This document shows, one piece after another, positions 5,252 through 11,921 of a stretch of 12,255 nt of DNA (its first letter is position 1; the number at the start of each line of letters is the position of its first letter). The DNA is from Acidobacteriota bacterium. Lineage in GTDB: Bacteria > Actinomycetota > Acidimicrobiia > Acidimicrobiales > UBA8190. The translations under genes and the position numbers were made by a program. The stretch lies in contig JAGWNV010000048.1 of NCBI GenBank assembly GCA_028872975.1, forward strand, positions 1 through 12,255, read 5' to 3'. The notes below the pieces were generated by a model. The model was given only the letters and a program-made list of their open reading frames with translations, did not search any database and had not been told where the DNA came from.

Positions 5252-7606
5252 ATGACCCAGCTCACCCACACCGTCCCCCTCCTCCCGCTCACGACCGGCG
5301 TCGTGCTGCCCGGGATGGTCGTGCCCATGGCCCTCGAGAGCGAGGAGGCCAAGGCGGCCGCCGAGGCCGCCGGTCAGGCCGGGGGCCAACTCGTCCTCGT
5401 CCCCCACGTGGACGGCCGCTACTCCCCCATCGGCGTCCTCTCCGAGATCGTCGAGGTCGGCGCCCTGCCGGGCGGGTCGCCGGCCATGGTCGTCCAGGGG
5501 CTCCAGCGCGTGGCCGTGGGCACCGGGGTCCCGGGCACGGGCCGGGCCCTGTGGGTCCAGGTCGACGTCGTCGAGGAGGAGGAGGCCTCCGAGGAGGCCC
5601 GCGCCCTCGCCCGGGAGTACCGGGCCGTGCTCGAGAACATCCTCGAGGTGCGCGGGGCCCGCCAGATCGCCGAGCGCCTGCGCGAGGTGAGCGAGCCCGC
5701 CCAGGTCGCCGATCTCGCCGGCTACTCGCCCGACCTCTCGCTGTCGCAGAAGGTGAAGGTGCTCGAGACCACCGACCTGCCGGCGCGCCTTCGGCTGGTG
5801 CTGGGATGGGCCCGCGACACCCTGGCCGACCTGAGCATCCGCCAGCAGATCCGCTCCAGCGTCGAGGAGGGGATGGAGAAGACCCAGCGGGAGTTCCTGC
5901 TGCGCCGGCAGCTCGAGGCCATCCGCAAGGAGCTCGGGGAGCTCGGCGAGGGCGGCGAGGAGGGCACGCCCGACGCCTACCGGGCGCAGGTCGCCGGCCG
6001 CGACCTGCCCGAGGCCGTGCGGGTCGCCGTGGAGCGCGAGATCGGCAAGCTGGAGCGCACGAGCGAGCAGAGCCCCGAGCACGGCTGGATCCGCACCTGG
6101 CTCGACACCGTCCTCGAGCTGCCCTGGGGGGAGGAGTCCGACGACCACCTCGACCTCGCCGAGGCACGGCGCGTCCTCGACGCCGACCACGACGGGCTCG
6201 AGGACGTGAAGTCCCGCATCGTCGAGCACCTGGCCGTGCGGGCCCTGCAGGCCCGCCGGGGGCTCGCCCCGGTGCGCGGCCGGGGCTCGGGGGCGATCCT
6301 CGCCCTGGTGGGGCCGCCCGGCGTGGGGAAGACCTCCCTTGGCGAGTCGGTGGCCCGGGCCCTCGGGCGGCGCTTCGTCCGGGTCGCCCTCGGCGGCGTC
6401 CACGACGAGGCGGAGATCCGGGGGCACCGGCGCACCTACGTCGGGGCCCAGCCCGGCCGCCTGGCCCGGGCCCTGCGCGAGGCCGGGACCATGAACCCGG
6501 TCATCGTCCTCGACGAGGTCGACAAGCTCGGCTCGGACTACCGCGGGGATCCCTCCTCGGCGCTCCTCGAGGTGCTCGACCCCGCCCAGAACCACACCTT
6601 CCGGGACCACTACCTCGAGGTGGAGCTCGACCTGTCCAAGGTGTTGTTCCTCGCCACCGCCAACGTGGCCGAGACCATCCCCGGGCCCCTCCTCGACCGC
6701 ATGGAGGTCATCCGGATCGACGGGTACACCGAGGACGAGAAGCTGGCCATCGCCAGGCACCACCTGCTCGGGCGCCAGCTCGAGCGCACCGCGCTCAGGC
6801 CCGAGGAGGTCGAGATCTCCGACGAGGCTCTCCGGGTCGTCTCGGCGGACTACACCCGGGAGGCCGGCGTCAGGAACCTCGAGCGCGAGCTGGGCCGGCT
6901 GCTGCGCAAGGTGGCGACCAAGCTGGCCTCCGGTGCGCTCGACGCCCCGGTGCAGGTCGACGGGCCCGACGTCCGGTCGTGGCTGGGCCGGCCCCGGTTC
7001 TTCTTCGAGGCCGCCGACCGCACCAGCGTCCCCGGCGTGGCCACCGGCCTGGCCGTGACCGGCACCGGGGGCGACGTGCTGTTCATCGAGGCCACGTCGA
7101 TGGAGGGCCCCGAGGGCCTCACCCTCACCGGCCAGCTCGGTGACGTCATGAAGGAGTCCGCCGAGATCGCCCTGTCCTACGTGCGGTCGCACGCCGAGGA
7201 GCTCGGCATCGCGCCGGAGGCCTTCAAGGGCCGGCGGTTCCACCTGCACGTGCCGGCCGGGGCGGTGCCCAAGGACGGGCCCTCCGCCGGCGTCACCATG
7301 ACGACGGCCCTCGTGAGCCTCCTGGCGGGCCGGCCGGTGCGGCCCGTCGTGGGGATGACCGGGGAGGTCACCCTCCAGGGACGGGTCCTGCCCATCGGTG
7401 GCGTCAAGCAGAAGGTGCTCGCCGCCTTCCGGGCCGGGCTGCGCCACGTGGTGCTGCCGGTGCGCAACGGGCCCGACCTGGAGGACGTCCCCGAGGCGGT
7501 GCGCGACGCCCTCGAGTTCACCCTGGCCGAGTCGGTGGGAGACGTGCTGGACGCCGCCCTGGAGCCGGCGGGCGAGACGCCCGCCGAGCTCCCGCTCGCC
7601 TCCTGA
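5252..7606 (+). CDS. lon: ATP-dependent protease Lon (LonA type)
   Basis: This 784-residue cytoplasmic AAA+ protease unfolds and degrades misfolded and regulatory proteins; it equals the length of E. coli Lon. The N-terminal substrate-binding LON domain covers about 8-200, opening with LLPLTTGVVLPGMVVP. A coiled helical region follows to about 300. The ATPase module has Walker A GPPGVGKT (354-361) and Walker B VIVLDEVDK (417-425). The protease domain has the catalytic Ser678 in KDGPSAG and Lys721 in GGVKQK, 43 residues apart as in E. coli (Ser679/Lys722). Nothing is missing, so it should be active. The ATG is preceded by GGGAG five bases upstream and places the LON domain at the correct distance. 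Its promoter region carries a SigR/SigH-like element, fitting a stress-induced gene. A GC-rich hairpin follows the stop. It faces away from the SDR gene, with 127 bases between the starts. Confidence 0.97.
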   Translation: MTQLTHTVPLLPLTTGVVLPGMVVPMALESEEAKAAAEAAGQAGGQLVLVPHVDGRYSPIGVLSEIVEVGALPGGSPAMVVQGLQRVAVGTGVPGTGRALWVQVDVVEEEEASEEARALAREYRAVLENILEVRGARQIAERLREVSEPAQVADLAGYSPDLSLSQKVKVLETTDLPARLRLVLGWARDTLADLSIRQQIRSSVEEGMEKTQREFLLRRQLEAIRKELGELGEGGEEGTPDAYRAQVAGRDLPEAVRVAVEREIGKLERTSEQSPEHGWIRTWLDTVLELPWGEESDDHLDLAEARRVLDADHDGLEDVKSRIVEHLAVRALQARRGLAPVRGRGSGAILALVGPPGVGKTSLGESVARALGRRFVRVALGGVHDEAEIRGHRRTYVGAQPGRLARALREAGTMNPVIVLDEVDKLGSDYRGDPSSALLEVLDPAQNHTFRDHYLEVELDLSKVLFLATANVAETIPGPLLDRMEVIRIDGYTEDEKLAIARHHLLGRQLERTALRPEEVEISDEALRVVSADYTREAGVRNLERELGRLLRKVATKLASGALDAPVQVDGPDVRSWLGRPRFFFEAADRTSVPGVATGLAVTGTGGDVLFIEATSMEGPEGLTLTGQLGDVMKESAEIALSYVRSHAEELGIAPEAFKGRRFHLHVPAGAVPKDGPSAGVTMTTALVSLLAGRPVRPVVGMTGEVTLQGRVLPIGGVKQKVLAAFRAGLRHVVLPVRNGPDLEDVPEAVRDALEFTLAESVGDVLDAALEPAGETPAELPLAS

Positions 7607-7626
7607 GCCCGGGGGGAGTCCTCAGG

Positions 7627-7646
7627 CGGCCGCGGCACCGCGGCCG
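7627..7646 (+). terminator. Stem-loop terminator after lon
   Basis: CGGCCGCGG (7627-7635) and CCGCGGCCG (7638-7646) are exact reverse complements, giving an 8-bp all-GC stem with a GCAC loop, 20 bases after the lon stop. No T-tract follows, as is common for actinobacterial terminators. It ends only eight bases before the -10 element of the next gene, so it could also influence that promoter. Confidence 0.55.
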
Positions 7647-7654
7647 GCTGTCGC

Positions 7655-7660
7655 TACCCT
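7655..7660 (+). promoter_or_regulatory. Leaderless -10 element for the Ddn-like gene
   Basis: TACCCT fits the actinobacterial TANNNT -10 consensus and ends seven bases before the ATG at 7668, which places the transcription start at or beside the A of the start codon. There is no ribosome-binding site in the interval, only CTTCGGGGC. No TTGACA-like -35 is seen; the upstream terminator stem occupies part of that region. Confidence 0.5.
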
Positions 7661-7667
7661 TCGGGGC

Positions 7668-8117
7668 ATGGACGGCGAGTACGTGCCGAGCGCCTGGGAC
7701 TGGGTGAGGGAGCAGGTCGAGACCTACGAGCGCTCAGGAGGCCGCCAGGGCACGACGCTCCTCGACACCGGCCTGCCGGTCGTCGTGGTCACCATGAGGG
7801 GCGCCAAGACCGGCAAGATCCGCAAGGCCCCGGTCATGCGCGTCGAGCACGGCGGCGAGTACGCCGTCGTGGCGTCGAAAGGCGGGGACCCGGCCCACCC
7901 GGCCTGGTACGCGAACCTCCTCGCCCACCCCGACGAGGTGTGGCTCCAGGACGGCCCCGACCGCTTCGCCGTCCACGTCCGGGAGCTCGACGGCGACGAG
8001 CGCCGCCTGTGGTGGGAACGGGCCGTCGCCGCCTACCCGCCCTACGCCGAGTACCAGGCGGCCACGGCACGGCGGATCCCCGTCCTCCTCGCCACCAGGT
8101 CCTCCTCCCGGACATGA
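7668..8117 (+). CDS. Deazaflavin (F420)-dependent nitroreductase-family protein, Ddn-like
   Basis: This 149-residue split-beta-barrel protein belongs to the deazaflavin-dependent oxidoreductase family whose best-known member is M. tuberculosis Ddn. These enzymes use reduced coenzyme F420 to reduce quinones or other acceptors, sometimes at the membrane. The family core is visible: VTMRGAKTGKIRKAPV (41-56), where the Gly/Lys/Arg loop contacts the cofactor phosphate or tail, then the ASKGG motif (69-73) and HPAWYANL (77-84). Residues 1-35 form the usual amphipathic N-terminal helix rich in Trp, Tyr and charged residues. Length is normal. The start is the ATG seven bases after a TANNNT element, with no ribosome-binding site, so the mRNA is probably leaderless. 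If the assignment holds, the host makes F420, which suits an actinobacterium. The physiological substrate is unknown. Confidence 0.92.
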   Translation: MDGEYVPSAWDWVREQVETYERSGGRQGTTLLDTGLPVVVVTMRGAKTGKIRKAPVMRVEHGGEYAVVASKGGDPAHPAWYANLLAHPDEVWLQDGPDRFAVHVRELDGDERRLWWERAVAAYPPYAEYQAATARRIPVLLATRSSSRT

Positions 8118-8142
8118 GGAGCGCGCAGGCATAAGGAGCGCG
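8114..8142 (+). repeat. 12-base direct repeat, 17-base period
   Basis: ATGAGGAGCGCG (8114-8125) recurs as ATAAGGAGCGCG (8131-8142), eleven of twelve bases identical, start to start 17 bases. The first copy overlaps the stop codon of the Ddn-like gene. It lies upstream of the thiamine-diphosphate enzyme gene, where a regulator could bind. It may also be a small local duplication with no function. Confidence 0.5.
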
Positions 8143-8170
8143 TCGGGGGGAAAGGGTCTTAGACGGGGTC

Positions 8171-8204
8171 GATCGCTGCCGGGGCAACCACCGGTGCAGC
8201 GGTC
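8171..8204 (+). promoter_or_regulatory. Leader stem-loop before the thiamine-diphosphate enzyme gene
   Basis: GATCGCTGC (8171-8179) pairs with GCAGCGGTC (8196-8204) over nine positions with one G-U pair in RNA, and three more pairs (8180-8182 with 8191-8193) can extend it around an 8-base loop. It ends 11 bases before the AGGAGG ribosome-binding site at 8216-8221. Its position suits a leader structure controlling translation, or a protein-binding inverted repeat in DNA. I do not recognise a known riboswitch; in particular it lacks the conserved elements of a TPP riboswitch. Confidence 0.4.
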
Positions 8205-8225
8205 GGGCACCGACGAGGAGGCCCA

Positions 8226-10034
8226 ATGAGCGACGTCGCCCAGTACATCCTGACCCGCCTGCGCGAGTGGGGCATCCACCGCGTCTACGGCTACCCCGGC
8301 GACGGCATCGACGCCTTCCTCGGCGCCTTCGAACGGGTGGGCGGCGATCCCGTGTTCACCCAGACCCGCCACGAGGAGATGGCGGCCTTCATGGCCTGCG
8401 CCCATGCCAAGTTCACCGGCGAGATCGGCGCCTGCATCGCCACCTCCGGCCCCGGCGCCATCCATCTCCTGAACGGCCTGTACGACGCCAAGCTCGACCA
8501 TCAGCCGGTGCTCGCCATCGTCGGCCAGCAGAAGCGGACCACCGTGGGCGCCCACTACCAGCAGGAGATCGACCTCCAGAGCCTGTTCAAGGACGTCGGC
8601 GGCTTCGTCTCCACCGTCATGGAGGAACACTCGGCCCGCCACGTCGTCGACCGGGCCATCAAGTCGGCGCTGTCCGAGCGCCGGCCCGCCGTGGTGATCG
8701 TGCCCGAGGACGTCGGGGAGGCCGAGTACGCCGATCCCCCGCGGGAGCACGGGAGCGTCTTCACGAGCGTGGGGTGGGCCCAGCCCCACTGCGTGCCCGA
8801 CGACCGGTTGCTCCGCCAGGCGGCCGAGATCCTCAACGAGGGAGCGCGGGTGGCCATGCTCATCGGCCAGGGCGCCCGGGGCGCTGCCGTGCAGGTGATC
8901 GAGACGGCGGAGGTCCTCGGCGCCGGGATCGCCAAGGCCTTGTTGGGCAAGGACGTCGTCCCCGACACCCTGCCGTACGTGACGGGCGCCATCGGGCTCC
9001 TCGGTACCGAGCCGTCGCACAAGATGATGATGGGCTGCGACACCCTCCTCATGGTGGGTACGAGCTTCCCCTACGCCGAGTGGCTCCCCGAGGTCGGGAA
9101 GGCCCGGTGCGTGGAGATCGACATCGACGGGTCGCTCATCGGGGTCCGCTACCCCAACGACGTCTCGCTCGTGGGCGACGCGCACGACACCCTCCAGGCG
9201 CTCCTGCCGCTCCTCCAGCGCAAGGAGGACCGGTCCTGGCGCGAGCTCGTCGAAGGCGAGGTCCACACGTGGCGCCGGGTGCTCGACCACCGGGCGCACC
9301 AGGAGGCCGACCCGGTCAACCCCCAACTCGTCTTCTACGAGCTGAACAAACGGCTGCCTGACCGCTGCGTCATGACCTCCGACTCGGGCTCGGCCACGAA
9401 CTGGTGGGCCCGGCAGGTCGAGATGCGCGAGGGCATGCGGGCCTCGCTGTCGGGGACCCTCGCCACCATGCTCCCCGGCGTCCCCTACGCCATCAGCGCC
9501 AAGTTCGCCCATCCGGACCGCCCCGTCATCGCCTTCACCGGCGACGGCGCCTTCGAGATGCTCGGGATGAACGAGCTGCTCACCGTGAAGCACTATCTCC
9601 CCGAGCTCACCGCCGAGAACCCCACCCTCGTCTTCTGCGTGCTCGTCAACAAGGACCTGAACCAGGTGTCCATGGAGCAGCGGGTGCTGAGCGGCGATCC
9701 CAAGAACCCCGCCACCCAGACGGTGCCCTACGTGCCGGCGGCCGAGTTCGCCCGGATCCTGGGCTTCGAGGGGATCAAGGTGGACACCCCGGACCAGGTG
9801 GGGCCGGCCTGGGACCGGGCCCTCGCCGCCGACGGCCCGGTGCTCCTCGAGTTCGTCACCGACCCCCAGGTGCCCCCGCTCCCCCCGCACGTGAAGCCGT
9901 CGATGCTCAAGAAGACGCTGAAGGGACTGGCCTCGGGCGACGAGGACGCCAAGGGCGTGGCCACCAAGGGGTTCAGGGGCAAGTGGGCCGAGGTCTCCGA
10001 GCACGCCAAGGACCTCCTCCACATCGACCAGTGA
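8226..10034 (+). CDS. Thiamine-diphosphate-dependent enzyme, pyruvate oxidase (PoxB/YdaP) type
   Basis: This 602-residue cytoplasmic enzyme has the three-domain plan of pyruvate oxidase and acetolactate synthase: an N-terminal pyrimidine-binding domain (about 1-170), a central FAD/nucleotide-type domain (about 190-330) and a C-terminal pyrophosphate-binding domain (about 370-550). Glu50 in RHEEMAAF is the conserved glutamate that activates the cofactor. The thiamine-diphosphate/Mg2+ motif begins at GDG (439-441) and closes at Asn475 in LVNKDLNQ. The SMEQR segment and the C-terminal tail after residue 555 resemble B. subtilis YdaP-type proteins more than acetolactate synthase. Likely reaction is decarboxylation, with oxidation, of pyruvate or another 2-oxo acid; the substrate is not certain. 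An AGGAGG (8216-8221) four bases before the ATG gives a strong start. Its stop overlaps the next gene by four bases, so the two are made together. The leader holds a direct repeat and a stem-loop. No clear promoter was found for it. Confidence 0.88.
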   Translation: MSDVAQYILTRLREWGIHRVYGYPGDGIDAFLGAFERVGGDPVFTQTRHEEMAAFMACAHAKFTGEIGACIATSGPGAIHLLNGLYDAKLDHQPVLAIVGQQKRTTVGAHYQQEIDLQSLFKDVGGFVSTVMEEHSARHVVDRAIKSALSERRPAVVIVPEDVGEAEYADPPREHGSVFTSVGWAQPHCVPDDRLLRQAAEILNEGARVAMLIGQGARGAAVQVIETAEVLGAGIAKALLGKDVVPDTLPYVTGAIGLLGTEPSHKMMMGCDTLLMVGTSFPYAEWLPEVGKARCVEIDIDGSLIGVRYPNDVSLVGDAHDTLQALLPLLQRKEDRSWRELVEGEVHTWRRVLDHRAHQEADPVNPQLVFYELNKRLPDRCVMTSDSGSATNWWARQVEMREGMRASLSGTLATMLPGVPYAISAKFAHPDRPVIAFTGDGAFEMLGMNELLTVKHYLPELTAENPTLVFCVLVNKDLNQVSMEQRVLSGDPKNPATQTVPYVPAAEFARILGFEGIKVDTPDQVGPAWDRALAADGPVLLEFVTDPQVPPLPPHVKPSMLKKTLKGLASGDEDAKGVATKGFRGKWAEVSEHAKDLLHIDQ

Positions 10035-11140
10035 CGCCTGCCGGCGACGACCGGGTGGAGGTGCGGAGGCTCCGGGCCCGGGCCTTCACCGTCCCCACCG
10101 ACCGGCCCGAGTCCGACGGGACCCTCGAGTGGGACTCGACCACGGTGGTGGTCGTGGAGGCGAAGGCGGGCGCGCACAGCGGCATCGGCTGGACGTTCGG
10201 GCACGAGGCCGCCACCGGGGTCGTGAACTCCACGCTGGCCTCGGTGGTGGAGGGCCGCGACGCCCTCGCCGTCGGCGGGAGCTGGCAGGCCATGGTGGGG
10301 GCGGTGCGGAACCTGGGCTGGCCGGGCCTCGTGGCCTGCGCCCTCTCGGCGGTGGACATCGCCCTGTGGGACCTGAAGGCCCGGCTGTTGGGCCTGCCCC
10401 TCGTGGCCGCCCTCGACCAGGTCCACCCGGCCACGCCCGTGTACGGCAGCGGCGGCTTCTGCTCCTACCCCCTGGACCAGCTCGCCGAGCAGCTGTCGGG
10501 ATGGGTCGAGGCGGGCATCCCCCGGGTCAAGATGAAGGTGGGCCGCCATCCCGAGCAGGACCTGGCCCGGCTGCAGGCGGCCCGGCGTGCGGTGGGCGAC
10601 GACGTCGAGCTCTACGTCGACGCCAACGGCGCCTACACCCGCACGCAGGCGCTGCACTGGGCGGCCGTCTACGGCCAGGCGGGGGTCGGCTGGTTCGAGG
10701 AGCCGGTGAGCTCCGACGACCTCGAAGGACTGCGGATGGTCCGCGACCGGCGGCCGGCCGGACTGGAGGTCGCCGCCGGAGAGTACGGGTACGTCCCCAC
10801 GTACTTCCGCCACGTGCTCGACGCCGGCGCCGTGGACTGCCTGCAGGCGGACGTGACCCGATGTGGAGGGATCACCGGCTTCCTGCAGGTGGCCGGCCTG
10901 TGCGCGGCCTACGGCATCGACCTCTCGGCCCACGGCGCCCCCCAGGTGAGCGCCCATGCCTGCACGGCGGTGTGGCGGCTGCGCCATCTCGAGTACTTCC
11001 ACGACCACGTCCGCATCGAGCGCCTGCTCTTCGACGGGGTCCTGGAGCCGCAGCCGGGCGGCCTCCTCGTCCCCGACCAGGACCGTCCCGGGCTGGGTCT
11101 CGAGCTCAAGCGGGCCGACGCCGAGCGCTGGGCGGCCTGA
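10031..11140 (+). CDS. Enolase-superfamily enzyme, mandelate racemase subgroup
   Basis: This 369-residue enzyme has the capping domain (about 1-125) and the TIM-barrel of the mandelate racemase/muconate lactonizing group, which abstracts a proton alpha to a carboxylate to racemise or dehydrate acid sugars and hydroxyacids. Catalytic residues are all visible. The KxK motif is Lys167/Lys169. The Mg2+ ligands are Asp197 (VDANG), Glu223 (WFEEP) and Glu251 (AAGEYG). The Asp274/His301 dyad (QADVTR and SAHGAP) keeps the 27-residue spacing of Asp270/His297 in mandelate racemase. The ligands are spaced like Asp195/Glu221/Glu247 of that enzyme, within two residues. The exact substrate cannot be read; dehydration of an acid sugar is the commonest role of this residue set. 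Start is the GTG whose last two bases and following A form the TGA of the preceding gene, implying translational coupling. A later GTG at 10055 is an alternative. No extra ribosome-binding site is evident. Confidence 0.9.
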   Translation: MTPAGDDRVEVRRLRARAFTVPTDRPESDGTLEWDSTTVVVVEAKAGAHSGIGWTFGHEAATGVVNSTLASVVEGRDALAVGGSWQAMVGAVRNLGWPGLVACALSAVDIALWDLKARLLGLPLVAALDQVHPATPVYGSGGFCSYPLDQLAEQLSGWVEAGIPRVKMKVGRHPEQDLARLQAARRAVGDDVELYVDANGAYTRTQALHWAAVYGQAGVGWFEEPVSSDDLEGLRMVRDRRPAGLEVAAGEYGYVPTYFRHVLDAGAVDCLQADVTRCGGITGFLQVAGLCAAYGIDLSAHGAPQVSAHACTAVWRLRHLEYFHDHVRIERLLFDGVLEPQPGGLLVPDQDRPGLGLELKRADAERWAA

Positions 11141-11164
11141 GCGCAGGCGGCCGGGTCCGTCGCC

Positions 11165-11178
11165 GGCCCGGTCGGGCC
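11165..11178. terminator. Possible bidirectional terminator between convergent genes
   Basis: GGCCCG (11165-11170) and CGGGCC (11173-11178) are exact inverted repeats in the 50-base gap between the stop of the enolase-superfamily gene (11140) and the stop of the minus-strand membrane protein gene (11191). The stem is about five to six GC pairs without a T-tract. Placement between two converging genes supports a shared terminator, but base composition makes chance repeats likely. Confidence 0.3.
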
Positions 11179-11190
11179 CGGGAGCCGGCC

Positions 11191-11595
11191 TTAGAAGCAC
11201 CACGTGGAGAAGCCCACGGCGAACCAGGTGACGGCGCCGAGCGCCAGCGCGCACAGCAATGCCGGCGCGGCCAGGGCCACCGTCACCACGCCGGCGTCGC
11301 GCTCGGGACGGACCCCGTGGCGCCGCCCGTGGACGATCATCACGATGCCCACCACCGCGCAGGCGATCCCGAGCAGCACGAAGCAGACCGGGACCACCGT
11401 GGCCAGGGCCTCCTGGTACCGGGGCAGGGGTGTGTCGCAGGCCGGCTTGGCGGACGTCGTCCTCGAGACCCAGTCGAGCAGGACGATGTCGACGGGGACG
11501 GCGAGGAAGGTGCACCCCGCCGCCACCTCGAGCGCCAGCCAGCGCCGGGCCAGACGCGCCGTGCCCTGCCGGGCTCCGACGGGTGCGCCGTACAC
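11191..11595 (-). CDS. Small three-helix membrane protein of unknown function
   Basis: I do not recognise a family. The 134-residue product has three hydrophobic stretches long enough to span the membrane: about 20-42, 63-88 and 102-128. Arg-rich segments lie before the first helix (residues 9-18) and between the second and third (89-99). The positive-inside rule puts the N-terminus and the second loop in the cytoplasm. It would leave the loop at 43-62 and the WCF tail outside. Six cysteines are present (28, 53, 71, 79, 115, 133), a notable number for a small protein. The GTG start at 11595 lies six bases downstream of a minus-strand TACGCT (TANNNT), consistent with leaderless expression. Longer frames from 11805 would add Arg-rich sequence overlapping the divergent gene and are not credible. 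The gene diverges from the small-protein operon and converges on the enolase-superfamily gene. Confidence 0.75.
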   Translation of the reverse strand: MYGAPVGARQGTARLARRWLALEVAAGCTFLAVPVDIVLLDWVSRTTSAKPACDTPLPRYQEALATVVPVCFVLLGIACAVVGIVMIVHGRRHGVRPERDAGVVTVALAAPALLCALALGAVTWFAVGFSTWCF

Positions 11596-11601
11596 GGTCC
11601 A

Positions 11602-11607
11602 AGCGTA
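11602..11607 (-). promoter_or_regulatory. Leaderless -10 element for the membrane protein gene
   Basis: On the minus strand TACGCT fits TANNNT and is followed by six bases (TGGACC) and then the GTG start, so transcription should begin at about the first base of the start codon. No ribosome-binding site is present. Confidence 0.45.
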
Positions 11608-11608
11608 C

Positions 11609-11618
11609 GACCGCGGTC
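11609..11618. promoter_or_regulatory. 10-bp palindrome between divergent -10 elements (candidate operator)
   Basis: GACCGCGGTC is a perfect palindrome. It abuts the plus-strand TACCCT (11619-11624) and is separated by one base from the minus-strand TACGCT (11602-11607). A dimeric regulator bound here would cover both promoters. The flanking GTA (11605-11607) and TAC (11619-11621) also mirror each other with a one-base offset. Function is inferred from position only. Confidence 0.4.
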
Positions 11619-11624
11619 TACCCT
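11619..11624 (+). promoter_or_regulatory. -10 element for the acidic/basic small-protein operon
   Basis: TACCCT fits TANNNT and is identical to the -10 before the Ddn-like gene. A start about seven bases downstream would leave a leader of about 24 bases carrying the AGGAGG at 11645-11650, so unlike its divergent partner this gene is not leaderless. Confidence 0.45.
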
Positions 11625-11654
11625 TGGCCCGCACCTGGCGGACGAGGAGGGCGG

Positions 11655-11921
11655 ATGCTGGCCATCGAGTACGACGTCGACGAGGACGGAATCGTCGAGC
11701 TGGTGGCGCTCGTGAACGCCGTCGACGAGGGCGGCGACGACCCCGAGGGCGAGGCCTGGCTGGCCTGGCGGCGCGCCCACGACGACGAGGGTATGGGCTG
11801 CGCACCGGTCCCGCCGGCCGAGCTCGCCGCCATGGAGGCGACCGAGGACCCGAGCGAGCTCCGGGCCATCGTCGAGCGGGTGGTCATGGCCGACAGGGCG
11901 GCGAAGGAGCAGGCCCGATGA
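11655..11921 (+). CDS. Small acidic protein of unknown function
   Basis: I do not recognise a family. The product is 88 residues with 23 Asp/Glu against 7 Lys/Arg, so it is strongly acidic. The first 12 residues (AIEYDVDEDGIV) read as a beta strand and turn rich in acid groups. Residues 56-88, from the AELAAMEATEDP stretch to the C-terminus, look helical and could form an interaction helix. It has no signal peptide or membrane span. The ATG has an ideal AGGAGG four bases upstream (11645-11650). Its TGA overlaps the next ATG by four bases (ATGA), so the two proteins are almost certainly made together. A longer frame exists upstream, but it crosses the promoter region and is low-complexity. Alternative view: an ordinary conserved actinobacterial hypothetical protein. 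Confidence 0.8.
   Translation: MLAIEYDVDEDGIVELVALVNAVDEGGDDPEGEAWLAWRRAHDDEGMGCAPVPPAELAAMEATEDPSELRAIVERVVMADRAAKEQAR

Noticed and set aside
5201..7447. A 748-codon minus-strand frame opposite lon
   Set aside because: Its product has no recognisable motif and the frame mirrors the third-position G/C bias of lon, which has every catalytic residue.
8118..8225. TPP riboswitch before the thiamine-diphosphate enzyme gene
   Set aside because: The leader lacks the conserved CUGAGA and ACCUGA-type segments. The gene uses rather than makes the cofactor.
7734..10022. A 762-codon minus-strand frame opposite the Ddn-like and ThDP-enzyme genes
   Set aside because: It is a shadow frame. It crosses two real genes and their intergenic region, and it has no start signal.
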